A stretch of 64,000 nucleotides of DNA from Rhodococcus sp. ARC_M5 (GTDB lineage: Bacteria; Actinomycetota; Actinomycetes; Mycobacteriales; Mycobacteriaceae), in NCBI RefSeq assembly GCF_022810405.1, contig NZ_JALGQE010000001.1, positions 248,001 through 312,000 of the forward strand, written 5' to 3'. Made by a program: the position numbers and the translations under genes. Positions 19,613 through 28,645 of the stretch are shown here, piece after piece; position 1 is the first letter of the stretch, and each line of letters starts with the position of its first letter. The notes below the pieces were generated by a model. That model was not told the DNA's origin and ran no database searches. It saw only the letters and a program-made list of their open reading frames with translations.

Positions 19613-20259
19613 TCGCCGAAGACGAACCTCGTATCGCCTCGTTCGTGCACAAGGGGTTGCGAGCGAGCGGTTTCAGCACGACGACGGTCTCCGACGGCAG
19701 ATCCGCGTACGAACACGCCCGCAGTGGTGACTTCGATCTGGTGGTACTCGACATCGGTCTGCCGATCATGGACGGCTTCGAGGTACTGCAGCGGTTGCGT
19801 GGAGAGCACTGCGAGATACCGGTGATCGTGTTGACCGCCCGCGACAGCGTCCAGGACGTGGTGTCCGGTCTCGAGACCGGTGCCGACGACTACATGGCCA
19901 AGCCGTTCCGATTCGAGGAACTGCTCGCGCGTATCCGAGTTCGCCTGGGCACCAAACGAACCGTCGACACCACCCAGCTCGCCGTCGGTGACCTCACCCT
20001 CGACCTGCGTACCCGGCGAGCAGTGGTCGCAGACCGGACCGTCGACCTCTCGGCCCGCGAGTTCGCCCTGGCCGAGACCTTCATGCGACACCCCGGCCAG
20101 GTCCTCTCGCGGGAACAACTCCTGTCGCAGGTGTGGGGCTACGACTTCGACCCGGGCTCCAATGTCGTCGACGTCTACGTCCGCTATCTACGAGCGAAAT
20201 TCGGTGCCGAAAAAATCGAGACCGTTCGCGGAATGGGATACCGGCTGTCGGAAACATGA
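19597..20259 (+). CDS. OmpR-family response regulator
   Basis: A cytosolic DNA-binding regulator of 220 residues. The receiver domain has the acidic pocket EDE, phosphoacceptor D52 in VVLDIGLP, the TAR switch and K101 region in YMAKPFRF. The C-terminal winged helix (about 130-220) ends with the usual VRGMGYRL. AGAAGGA precedes ATG 19597, inside the end of the kinase gene. Likely targets are the ATGAG-N6-CTCAT sites upstream of the two Asp-rich genes. Confidence 0.93.
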   Translation: MARILIAEDEPRIASFVHKGLRASGFSTTTVSDGRSAYEHARSGDFDLVVLDIGLPIMDGFEVLQRLRGEHCEIPVIVLTARDSVQDVVSGLETGADDYMAKPFRFEELLARIRVRLGTKRTVDTTQLAVGDLTLDLRTRRAVVADRTVDLSAREFALAETFMRHPGQVLSREQLLSQVWGYDFDPGSNVVDVYVRYLRAKFGAEKIETVRGMGYRLSET

Positions 20260-20286
20260 GCGGCGTCGGCCGGGCCGACGCCGCTC
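20258..20286. terminator. Hairpin terminator after the response regulator
   Basis: A perfect 13-bp stem (20258-20270 with 20274-20286) closes on a 3-nt loop. It overlaps the response-regulator stop and lies 8 bp before the end of the convergent Asp-rich gene, so it can serve both directions. Confidence 0.85.
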
Positions 20287-20293
20287 ACCGGTC

Positions 20294-20746
20294 TCAGTCG
20301 TCCCGGCCGTTGTCGTCGTCCAGATCGTTGTCATCGTCGTTGTCGTCGTCGTCCAGATCGTCGGCGTCATCGTTCCGGTCGTCCCAATCGTCGTCACGAT
20401 CGTTCCGGTCGTCCCAATCGTCGTCACGACCGTTCAGGTCGTCGTTCCGGTCATCCCAATCGTCGTTGCGGTCGTCCCAATCGTCGTCACGACCGTTCAG
20501 GTCGTCGTTCCGGTCGTCCCAGTCGTCGTAGCGGTCGTCAGCGATCTGCGTCGGAGCCGGCGGCTGCGCTGGGACTGCCGGCTGGACAGGAACCGGATCG
20601 GCGACAGGCTGCCGCTGTTCCACCGAGATCGAGGACGGCCGCTGCTGAGTGGGGTCGTCGTCGGCGATCGCGAGTGCGCCGACGCTTCCGAGAGTGACGA
20701 CAACGGCTGCTGCGCCGACGATCAAGAACTTTCCTGGCATTCTCAT
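20294..20746 (-). CDS. Exported Asp-rich repeat protein (WDDRND repeats)
   Basis: A 150-residue protein with no recognised family. The first 30 residues form a signal peptide with a strong hydrophobic core, then comes a Gln/Pro/Val-rich linker. The last 81 residues are about 47 Asp, with Asn, Arg and Trp arranged in WDDRND repeats (five WDDRN copies). ATG 20746 is preceded by GAAGGAG at good spacing; longer in-frame starts run into the promoter. It resembles the smaller protein at 17807 in layout and in its WDD tail, and both sit behind the same palindrome type. A surface cation-binding or charge-shielding role is possible but unproven. The repeated DNA could vary in copy number by slippage. 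Confidence 0.72.
   Translation of the reverse strand: MRMPGKFLIVGAAAVVVTLGSVGALAIADDDPTQQRPSSISVEQRQPVADPVPVQPAVPAQPPAPTQIADDRYDDWDDRNDDLNGRDDDWDDRNDDWDDRNDDLNGRDDDWDDRNDRDDDWDDRNDDADDLDDDDNDDDNDLDDDNGRDD
20330..20535. repeat. In-gene tandem repeats encoding WDDRND units
   Basis: Short direct repeats of about 21 nt, partly grouped into longer units, carry the recurring pattern GTCGTCCCAATCGTCGT in the plus-strand reading. They encode the Asp-rich repeats of the gene at 20294-20746. Near-identical copies with silent changes suggest expansion by slippage or unequal recombination. Confidence 0.75.
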
Positions 20747-20835
20747 GACTGCTCCTTCGATCCGGGTTCTGTGGGCCACCGTTTCGGTGATGACTCAACG
20801 ATGGCGGTCGAACGTGAGAAGCGAAGGAGCACAAC

Positions 20836-20851
20836 ATGAGCGAGTTCTCAT
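20836..20851. promoter_or_regulatory. ATGAG-N6-CTCAT site upstream of second Asp-rich gene
   Basis: The 16-mer ATGAGCGAGTTCTCAT matches the outer bases and spacing of the palindrome at 17746-17761. It lies 89 bp upstream of the ATG at 20746. Confidence 0.5.
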
Positions 20852-21001
20852 ACTGAATACGGGCGGGTGCCGCGACGCGAGGGGCGACAGTCGGCCGTTG
20901 CCGGTGACGATGTCGAGACCAGAACCGGAGCGGTCGTTCGAGTGATGCTCGCCGGTGGGTCGCCACGTCGACCGACCCCCGAGAGCCTATGGTGATTCGC
21001 G

Positions 21002-22312
21002 ATGAAAAGGATCAGAGTGTGCGTGGCCGTATCGGCGGTGTCGATGGTCCTCGTCGGCATCGGTAGTGGACCGGCTCTCGCACAGCCTGCCGCCGAGCCA
21101 CCCGTCGCGACGACGACACCGCCGTTCACGACGCCCGACACCGACAGCTGCCCGTTCGCGGCGTCGCCTCCCCCTGCGATCGACCTGTCCGAGGTCCCTG
21201 CACCGGGAAGCACTGCTCCGCAGCCGCTTCCGATCCCCGCAGAGGCCGTCGGCGGCGATCGACTCGCCGAGTGCGGCGCAGTGCTACCGGACGGTGCTCC
21301 CCCACTGCCTGCAGACATCTCGGCCACCGGCTTCGTGGTGGCCGACATGGACTCCGGTTCCGTTCTGGCCGCCAAGGATCCGCACGGGAGGCACCGTCCG
21401 GCGAGCACCATCAAGGTGCTCCTCGCGATCGTCGCTCTGAACGAGCTGGACCTGAGTACCCAGATCACCGCGACCGCCGAGGATGCCGATGCGGAAGGCA
21501 GTGCCGTCGGCATCGGAAAGAACGGCGTCTACACCAATCTTCAATTGATGCAGGGTCTGGTGATGGCCTCGGGAAACGATGCAGCGCATGCGTTGTCGAG
21601 GCAGTTGGGCGGAGACGCGGCCACGGTGGAGAAGATGAATGCCACGGCTGCCGAACTGGGTGCACTCGACACTCGCACCGCCACGCCGTCGGGTCTCGAC
21701 GGTCCGGGCATGGCGAGCTCGGCCTACGATCTGGCCCTCATCTACCGAGCGGCCATGCGTAATCCGACCTTCGCGCAACTGATTTCGACCGAGACCGTTC
21801 AGTTTCCCGGCTACCCGAGGGATCCTATGATCCCGGACGACCAAGACCGGCCCGGGTTCACCCTCTCGAACGACAATCAGCTGCTCTACAACTACGAGGG
21901 AGCACTCGGCGGCAAAACCGGGTACACCGACGATGCTCGCCAGACATTCGTCGCAGGAGCTGAGCGGGGCGGTCGACGTCTCGTCGTGACGATCGTGAAA
22001 GGCGATGTGCTGCCGATCCGGCCGTGGGAGCAAGCGGCCCGCCTGTTGGACTACGGGTTCGCGCTCGATTCGAGCCGCGGCGTAGGCGAACTCGTGGAGC
22101 CGCAGTCGACGTCCGCGGCGACGAGCACACGCGCGCCCGAGGCCACGCCGACTCTGGCCCAGCCGCCCGCATCGGCCTCGGGGTCGAGCTCCCGCCAGTC
22201 CGAGATGCAGGCCCAAGGCGACACCGTCGTGCGCATCGCGATAGGTGTCATCGGTTCGATCGTGGTGATCGGGCTGCTGTGGGGAGCTCGACGGCTTTCG
22301 CGCAACCGCTGA
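21002..22312 (+). CDS. D-alanyl-D-alanine carboxypeptidase (class C low-molecular-weight PBP)
   Basis: Secreted, membrane-tethered penicillin-binding protein of 436 residues that trims the terminal D-Ala of peptidoglycan stem peptides. A signal peptide (about 1-27, ending GPALAQP) precedes a Pro-rich segment. The active site motifs are SxxK in RPASTIKVLL, SxN in MASGNDAAH and KTG in GGKTGYTDDARQT. A Ser/Thr/Ala-rich linker and a C-terminal transmembrane helix with basic residues (RRLSRNR) anchor it. It corresponds in position to M. tuberculosis dacB1 (Rv3330). It appears monocistronic and is convergent with the YihY gene. Confidence 0.93.
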   Translation: MKRIRVCVAVSAVSMVLVGIGSGPALAQPAAEPPVATTTPPFTTPDTDSCPFAASPPPAIDLSEVPAPGSTAPQPLPIPAEAVGGDRLAECGAVLPDGAPPLPADISATGFVVADMDSGSVLAAKDPHGRHRPASTIKVLLAIVALNELDLSTQITATAEDADAEGSAVGIGKNGVYTNLQLMQGLVMASGNDAAHALSRQLGGDAATVEKMNATAAELGALDTRTATPSGLDGPGMASSAYDLALIYRAAMRNPTFAQLISTETVQFPGYPRDPMIPDDQDRPGFTLSNDNQLLYNYEGALGGKTGYTDDARQTFVAGAERGGRRLVVTIVKGDVLPIRPWEQAARLLDYGFALDSSRGVGELVEPQSTSAATSTRAPEATPTLAQPPASASGSSSRQSEMQAQGDTVVRIAIGVIGSIVVIGLLWGARRLSRNR

Positions 22313-22343
22313 ACCATCTCCGCCACAAGCCGTCGCGAGAGAT

Positions 22344-23363
22344 TCAGCGGCGTCTGTTGCGCAATCCCGCGACACCGAGTGCAGCGAGGGCACCGGCACC
22401 CACCAGCGCCAGCCCGCCCGTCACGCCCGGTCCTTCGCTGACCTCGACCCTGGTGTTGATCACGGCCGGTTCCGGTGCCGGAACATGCGCTTCTGCGAGG
22501 CTTTCGCGAGTCGTCGCAGCGAACGCCGTGGAGAACAGCACCAGCCGTGACGTCGTGAAGACGAACACCAGCAGACCGATGATCGGTCCGAACACCACGC
22601 CAGCGGGGCCACTCGTCACCGACGCGAGGTAGATGGCACCGAGCTGCTTGAAGATCTCGAACCCGACGGCGGCCAGCAGAGCACCTTTGGCTGCACTGCG
22701 CCACGACACGGGCTCGCGCGGCAGCCGCGAGATCACCCAGGTGAACAACGCCCACGTGCCCGCCAATGCCAGGAGAATCGAGAACACACGCAGTGCGATA
22801 CCGACTCCCGGAACGGAGTCGAGATTGGCCCACTCGAGAATGCTGCGCATCACATCACCACCGGCAAGCGCCGAGAGCGCCAGCGACAACACCAGCGCAG
22901 TGCCCAGCCCGAGCAACGCGGCGAAGTCCTTTGCCTTGGTCGCGAGAAAACCGCCCTGCTCGTGCTGGCTCTCCCACATGGCGGTCAGTGCCTCCCGCAG
23001 GTTGGCGATCCATCCGAGACCTGCGTACAGAGCGCCGAGCAGACCGATGATGCCGACGCTCGTCCGCGATTCGATGGCCGTCTGGATCAACGAACTGATG
23101 GTCTCACCGAAGCTGCCGGGCACGTTCTCGGCAACCTGGGACTGGATCTCGGCAAGCCACTCGGGCTGACTCGCCAGCACGAAACCGGCGACCGCAAAGG
23201 CGACCATCAGCAGCGGGAACAACGCCAGCACACTGAAATACGTCATGCCTGCCGCGTAGTAGTCGCCCTTCTGACCCTGATATCGCTGCGCCGCAACGAC
23301 GGTGTGATCGAGCCACGGCCACCGGTTGCGCCGGTCGTCGAGCATGGCCTTGAAATCTGGCAT
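22344..23363 (-). CDS. YihY/BrkB-family inner membrane protein
   Basis: A polytopic membrane protein of 339 residues with about six transmembrane segments in the YihY/UPF0761 pattern, including the early GMTYFSVLALFPLLM and the GLGWIANLREALTAMW loop. The molecular function of the family is not settled. ATG 23363 is favoured because GAAGG lies 8 nt upstream; a GTG three codons earlier would overlap that SD. It is the orthologue by position of Rv3335c, which also lies next to trpS, and is probably the last gene of the trpS unit. A Gly/Ala-rich C-terminal hydrophobic segment ends in basic residues. Confidence 0.88.
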   Translation of the reverse strand: MPDFKAMLDDRRNRWPWLDHTVVAAQRYQGQKGDYYAAGMTYFSVLALFPLLMVAFAVAGFVLASQPEWLAEIQSQVAENVPGSFGETISSLIQTAIESRTSVGIIGLLGALYAGLGWIANLREALTAMWESQHEQGGFLATKAKDFAALLGLGTALVLSLALSALAGGDVMRSILEWANLDSVPGVGIALRVFSILLALAGTWALFTWVISRLPREPVSWRSAAKGALLAAVGFEIFKQLGAIYLASVTSGPAGVVFGPIIGLLVFVFTTSRLVLFSTAFAATTRESLAEAHVPAPEPAVINTRVEVSEGPGVTGGLALVGAGALAALGVAGLRNRRR

Positions 23364-23477
23364 GGCACTCACCTTCTCGCTGTCGTCGGCCGCTGTCGGA
23401 TCGTGTTGCCACGGTGCTGCACTTCGATACGCCGTTTCGCGAAGGACTGCACGGCGACATCCAGTGTGTCGTAAATG

Positions 23478-24530
<1,053 letters not shown>

Positions 24531-24561
24531 TCACGACCCCGTCGACGCCCACTTCCTGGCT

Positions 24562-25368
24562 CTAGCGGTAGCGCACTGTCACCGGAGCGTGATCGGACCA
24601 CCGCTGGTCGTACGCCTCCGCCCGCTCGGTGCTCGCTTCCTTGGCGCGCTCGGCCAGATCACTCGTGGCCAACTGATAGTCGATCCGCCAGCCGGCGTCG
24701 TTGTCGAAGGCCTTGCCGCGGTAGGACCACCAGCTGTACGGACCGTCGACGTCCGGGTGCAGCGCCCGTACGACGTCGGTCCAGGGAGCCTTCTCGGCGA
24801 GCAATCGCGTCACCCACTCGCGTTCCTCGGGCAGGAAGCCGGAGTTCTTGCGGTTGGTCTTCCAAGCCTTGAGATCGGCCTCGGTGTGGGCGATGTTCCA
24901 ATCGCCGCACACCACCACGTCCCGGTCGTCGGACTTCGCTGCCTTGGCCGTCTTGGCCAGGTACTTCGCGAACGCCGCCATGAAGCGTTCCTTCTCGTCC
25001 TGACGCTCGGTTCCCACCTCGCCCGAGGGCAGGTACAGGCTCGCGACGGTGATATCGCCGAAGTCGCCTTCGATGTAGCGACCGACATCGGCGAATTCGG
25101 CGGCCCCGATGCCGGTGCGAATCGCATCGGGAGCCGCCTTCGACAGCAAGGCCACCCCGTTGCGTCCTTTCGCGGACGGCTCGGCCGAGGCCAGGTGCCA
25201 GCCTGCATCGAGGGCAGGGGCCAGCGCCTTCGTCAGTTCCCCGTCGTTGGCACGGGTTTCCTGCAGGCAGATGACGTCGGCATCGGTGGCCTCGAGCCAC
25301 GGCAGCATGCCCTTACGAACAGCTGCGCGAATTCCGTTGACGTTGACAGTGGAAACAGTGATCGGCAC
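24562..25368 (-). CDS. xth: Exodeoxyribonuclease III (AP endonuclease family)
   Basis: Base-excision-repair nuclease of 268 residues in the endonuclease/exonuclease/phosphatase fold. It is expected to cut at abasic sites and to trim 3' blocks. The N-terminal NVNGIRAAVRKG and LQETRA carry the metal-binding Asn and Glu. CGDWNIAH contains the catalytic Asp/Asn, and the C-terminal WRIDYQLA and WSDHAPV carry the remaining Asp/His pair. It lies between the YidC paralogue and trpS on the same strand. Confidence 0.95.
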   Translation of the reverse strand: MPITVSTVNVNGIRAAVRKGMLPWLEATDADVICLQETRANDGELTKALAPALDAGWHLASAEPSAKGRNGVALLSKAAPDAIRTGIGAAEFADVGRYIEGDFGDITVASLYLPSGEVGTERQDEKERFMAAFAKYLAKTAKAAKSDDRDVVVCGDWNIAHTEADLKAWKTNRKNSGFLPEEREWVTRLLAEKAPWTDVVRALHPDVDGPYSWWSYRGKAFDNDAGWRIDYQLATSDLAERAKEASTERAEAYDQRWSDHAPVTVRYR

Positions 25369-25434
25369 GCCGACGACGGTAGCGGAGCCAACCGACAGAC
25401 GGCGGGCCGCCTTCTGGTGGGCGGCACTGGCCCG

Positions 25435-26337
25435 CTACCGACGCCTGGGCTTGGCCCCGGGCTTGGGCGCAGTGACCACCGATGTCACCTCCGGCACTAC
25501 CACCGGTTCTCGGTCGATGCGTCGGTAGACGAGGTGCTGCTGGGCGTAGGTCCAGATGTTGTTGCTCACCCAGTACAGCAACACCGCGACCGGAAGGACC
25601 GGCCCACCGACGAGCACGCCTGCCGGGAACACCCAGAGCACGAGCTTGTTCATGATCGCGGCCTGTGGGTTGGCGAGCGCCGCTGCGTCCTGCCGGGCGA
25701 CGGACGCCCGCGAGTTCAGGTGCGTGGCCACCGCAGCGACGATCATCAGAGGGACCGCAACGAACGCGATGCTCCACACCGACGGCACTCCCCCGAACGG
25801 ACCGAAGGCCTCGAGCACCTCCCGAGAACTGTTGACGGCAGCCGAGATCGGCGCACCGAAGAGCCGAGCGTCGAGGAAGGACTGCACATCGGCGGCGCTG
25901 AAGACGTAGTTCGCGGTGTTCGCATTCTCCTGCGCCGTCATTCCGAGATGACCGAATCCGGTTCCGGTTCGGTTGAACGAGCGCAGCACGTGTAGCAAAC
26001 CGATGAAAACCGGGCCCTGCGCCAGCAGTGGCAGGCACCCCATCAGGGGGTTGAAACCGTGTTCCTGCTGCAACTTCCGCATTTCGGTTGCCTGCCGGGC
26101 ACGGTTCCCCGAGTACTTCTTCTGTACGGCCTTGATCTGTGGTTGGAGTCTTTTCATGGCGAGCTGAGAACGAATCTGGCTGACGAACGGCTTGATCAGC
26201 AGCAAGCGCAATGTGAAGACCAGGAATATCACGGCCAAGGCCCAGGCGAACCCGTTGTCGGGGCCGAGCACGGACCCGAAGACTCTGTGCCAGAACCACA
26301 ACACCGCGGATACGGGATAGTAGACGAGATCGAGCAT
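25435..26337 (-). CDS. YidC/Oxa1-family membrane protein insertase paralogue
   Basis: Membrane insertase-like protein of 300 residues. It starts with a hydrophobic N-terminus, [17 protein letters not shown], instead of a large periplasmic domain, has the cytoplasmic coiled-coil-like loop [20 protein letters not shown], and the [16 protein letters not shown] transmembrane hallmark. The C-terminus is basic ([10 protein letters not shown]), as in insertases that touch the ribosome. The housekeeping yidC normally lies at the rpmH/rnpA locus near oriC, so this is probably a second copy. Two small related membrane proteins lie directly upstream and may be its clients or partners. ATG 26337 was chosen; an extra five-residue upstream start exists. 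Confidence 0.85.
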   Translation of the reverse strand: MLDLVYYPVSAVLWFWHRVFGSVLGPDNGFAWALAVIFLVFTLRLLLIKPFVSQIRSQLAMKRLQPQIKAVQKKYSGNRARQATEMRKLQQEHGFNPLMGCLPLLAQGPVFIGLLHVLRSFNRTGTGFGHLGMTAQENANTANYVFSAADVQSFLDARLFGAPISAAVNSSREVLEAFGPFGGVPSVWSIAFVAVPLMIVAAVATHLNSRASVARQDAAALANPQAAIMNKLVLWVFPAGVLVGGPVLPVAVLLYWVSNNIWTYAQQHLVYRRIDREPVVVPEVTSVVTAPKPGAKPRRR

Positions 26338-26400
26338 GGTGGAGCACCTCACTGTGAGAGAAGTCGGTCGGTTGGCGTCTCGACCGGATCTCGCAGTGGC

Positions 26401-26739
26401 TCAGGAGACCTGGAGCCACCGGTCCGGTCCACGGACCGGACCGGGGGCTCTGGGCATGGGGCGACCTGGCGCATCGGGTTGCTGTTGCCTGCGGAACGAT
26501 CCCCGAAGTCGCCGCCCGTCCGCGCCTGCAGCGCACGACGACAGCGGTGCGATCACGGCGAGGTCGGACGGTGCAACGAGGACGACCAGGGATGCCGCGA
26601 CGAGCGCACCGAACATAGCTATCTGTGCGGCGGGTTGGGCGTCGACGACGGCGAAGACGACGAGCAGGACGGCGAGGACGCCGACCAGCGTCCCGGCGTA
26701 GCGTCGAATTGCCAGGTGAAGGGTTCGAGAGTCGAGCAT
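26401..26739 (-). CDS. Small membrane protein with RGSFRRQ..PDAPGRP.PRAPG tail (DUF6412-like)
   Basis: A 112-residue protein with two hydrophobic segments at about residues 14-30 and 35-55, followed by a soluble tail containing LRGSFRRQQQPDAPGRPMPR. The gene 62 bp upstream encodes a second protein with almost the same tail, which argues that both are real and related. I recall such proteins (DUF6412) beside YidC homologues in actinobacteria; that name is from memory. AAGGAA lies at proper distance before ATG 26739. It is probably cotranscribed with the insertase gene 63 bp downstream. Function is unknown. Confidence 0.65.
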   Translation of the reverse strand: MLDSRTLHLAIRRYAGTLVGVLAVLLVVFAVVDAQPAAQIAMFGALVAASLVVLVAPSDLAVIAPLSSCAAGADGRRLRGSFRRQQQPDAPGRPMPRAPGPVRGPDRWLQVS

Positions 26740-26801
26740 TTTCGGTTCCTTGTCACAGCCTCGCGGACAACAGGTTGCGAAGGTGTGGGGGAACTTTCGA
26801 G

Positions 26802-27086
26802 TTACAGTGCCCCCACCAGTGCACCGGGTGCGCGGGGTTGTGGGCGGCCCGGGGCATCCGGGCGATGTTGACGCCGGAACGCACCTCGACGGTGGCGTTC
26901 CTCCGCGGCGGGGCCGACGTTCGGCAGTAGGCGCAGCAGTGCCGGCACATCGACCCGGTGCGCGAGCACCATCAGCGTTGCCAGCGCCGCGACGAGGATA
27001 AGGGCCACGTCTGCGGTTGCGGTCGGCATCGTCAGGTACAGCGACACGAGGAGCAGCGACGTGACGACCATGCTCTGGTATCTCAT
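26802..27086 (-). CDS. Second small membrane protein with RGAFRRQ..PDAPGRP.PRAPG tail (DUF6412-like)
   Basis: A 94-residue protein with two membrane segments (about 7-20 and 25-42) followed by RRGAFRRQHRPDAPGRPQPR. It is paralogous to the downstream protein mainly through this tail. GGGAGG lies upstream of ATG 27086 at good spacing. The tail is conserved more strongly than the membrane part, so the tail probably carries the function, for example contact with the YidC paralogue or the ribosome. That idea is inference. Confidence 0.65.
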   Translation of the reverse strand: MRYQSMVVTSLLLVSLYLTMPTATADVALILVAALATLMVLAHRVDVPALLRLLPNVGPAAEERHRRGAFRRQHRPDAPGRPQPRAPGALVGAL

Positions 27087-27126
27087 TCCGCACCTCCCTG
27101 ACGTGTCACCGAACCCGAGTCGTTGC

Positions 27127-28557
27127 TCAGGGTACAGATACCGAAGGGTCCGTGCACAGGTGCCAGGTATCGCCGACGAACACCGGACCGCGAGCTTCTA
27201 CGCAGGGACGCACGTAGTCGGGCAGTCGCTCCAGCTCCGCATCGGCATCGGCCGACAACCCACCCACGTAGGACGTATCGATGCGTCCGGTCCGCTCGAA
27301 CCGATCGACGTTGTGCCGTGCGATGTACGCATCCGGATTCAGAGCCGCCAGCGCGAGCACGGTGAGAACCGCACCGACTCCCACAGCTCTCGGTAGCCAG
27401 CGCCCCGACATCCGCACGCCCGACACCAGAACCAGTACGAACACCGATGCCAGCCACCACTCGACGGCCGTGACGAACAACCTCAGCGTCGTGTAGCCGT
27501 ACTGCTGCTCGTACAACGACATTCGATGCAGGGCCGACGCAACGATCACCAACGACAGCAGGCACAGCGCTCCGAGCAACGCCCGCAACGCAATTCGATC
27601 ACCCCGGTCTTCTCGCCGAGCCTTCGCGACCGTGACCGCGATGACGAGCAGTGTCAGCACCGTGACCGCGAGCAATTGCCAGAAGCCCTGCCGGGCGTAT
27701 TCGGCGTTGGTCAGCCCCTCGGTGGTGCGAACGTGTCCCTGCCCGCCGAACAGTGTCGGCACCTGGAACCCGACGAACACGACGAACAGGGCCACCACCG
27801 CCCCGAGGGGAACCATCCACTCCCACAACTGCAGTGTTCGACGCGGCGACGGTGCGAGGCGATCGAACCGAGGCGGATGCAGCGCGACGTAGGCGACGGC
27901 GAGCGCACCTGCTGCGGTGAGCACGAAGACGAGAATACGACCGACGATCGACGCGGCATCGAACTCGGGTGTCACCGCGCCCAATGCATCCGAGAAACGC
28001 TTGTCGGCCGCACCGAACAACGCTGCGAACACGACGAGGAGCGCGATCGTGACAATGGAGACCATGCCGATCCGCACCGGCCGTGGCCCCTCCAGATCGA
28101 TCGAACCGGCTCCGCGCCCGGTCCACCGAGCCACGCGCACCGGCAGAAACACCGGCAGTAGACCGCCGAGTGCGATTCCCGTCCACGTCCAGGCACGGGA
28201 GAGCACCACCACTGCGACCACAACGGCAAGCGTCGTCGACATCGTCACGATCCACTCGGCCGCTCGCAGCGCAGACACGCTCGACAACGCCAGCACTCCT
28301 GCCACGCCCGCCCATTCCCACCGCGAGAGCCTGCCGCTGCGCGCTGCGAGCACAACGACCACGAAGGCCAGTGCGGTGATCAGCACACCGAACGTGTTGT
28401 CCACCAATGTCACTGCTCCGATAAGCCCGGCAACAGCGGACCCGAGGAGCACCACACGGGGGGCCTGCGCATACCGCAACACCGGCCAGGTGCGAGGACC
28501 CCACAAAGAGTGACCGTGCTTCGCTGTCGGATGAATCGGAGTGTCGATCGTGGTCAT
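27127..28557 (-). CDS. Polytopic membrane protein of the DUF4153/DUF4173 type
   Basis: A 476-residue membrane protein with about 11-12 hydrophobic segments and a C-terminal soluble segment of about 70 residues. The segment AYIARHNVDRFERTGRIDTSYVGGLSADA matches the remembered DUF4173/DUF4153 pattern, in which NxxR..R and YLxxLSxDA motifs recur. The family has no assigned biochemical function. AAGGAAG precedes ATG 28557; the longer open frame upstream is not family-like. It follows a two-component pair by 88 bp on the same strand, so it may be part of that regulon. Confidence 0.75.
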   Translation of the reverse strand: MTTIDTPIHPTAKHGHSLWGPRTWPVLRYAQAPRVVLLGSAVAGLIGAVTLVDNTFGVLITALAFVVVVLAARSGRLSRWEWAGVAGVLALSSVSALRAAEWIVTMSTTLAVVVAVVVLSRAWTWTGIALGGLLPVFLPVRVARWTGRGAGSIDLEGPRPVRIGMVSIVTIALLVVFAALFGAADKRFSDALGAVTPEFDAASIVGRILVFVLTAAGALAVAYVALHPPRFDRLAPSPRRTLQLWEWMVPLGAVVALFVVFVGFQVPTLFGGQGHVRTTEGLTNAEYARQGFWQLLAVTVLTLLVIAVTVAKARREDRGDRIALRALLGALCLLSLVIVASALHRMSLYEQQYGYTTLRLFVTAVEWWLASVFVLVLVSGVRMSGRWLPRAVGVGAVLTVLALAALNPDAYIARHNVDRFERTGRIDTSYVGGLSADADAELERLPDYVRPCVEARGPVFVGDTWHLCTDPSVSVP

Positions 28558-28645
28558 GGCGCTTCCTTCTTCTGTGTTTCGGGCATGGAAGGTCGGCGGC
28601 TGCAGTCCGGGGCCGTACAGTCGCGGTTCGGATGGATCGAGGGAG

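Noticed and set aside
20300-20535. Regular direct repeats that could suggest a CRISPR array
   Set aside because: The repeats are within one open frame, keep codon phase and encode WDDRND; there are no unique spacers of constant length and no cas genes.
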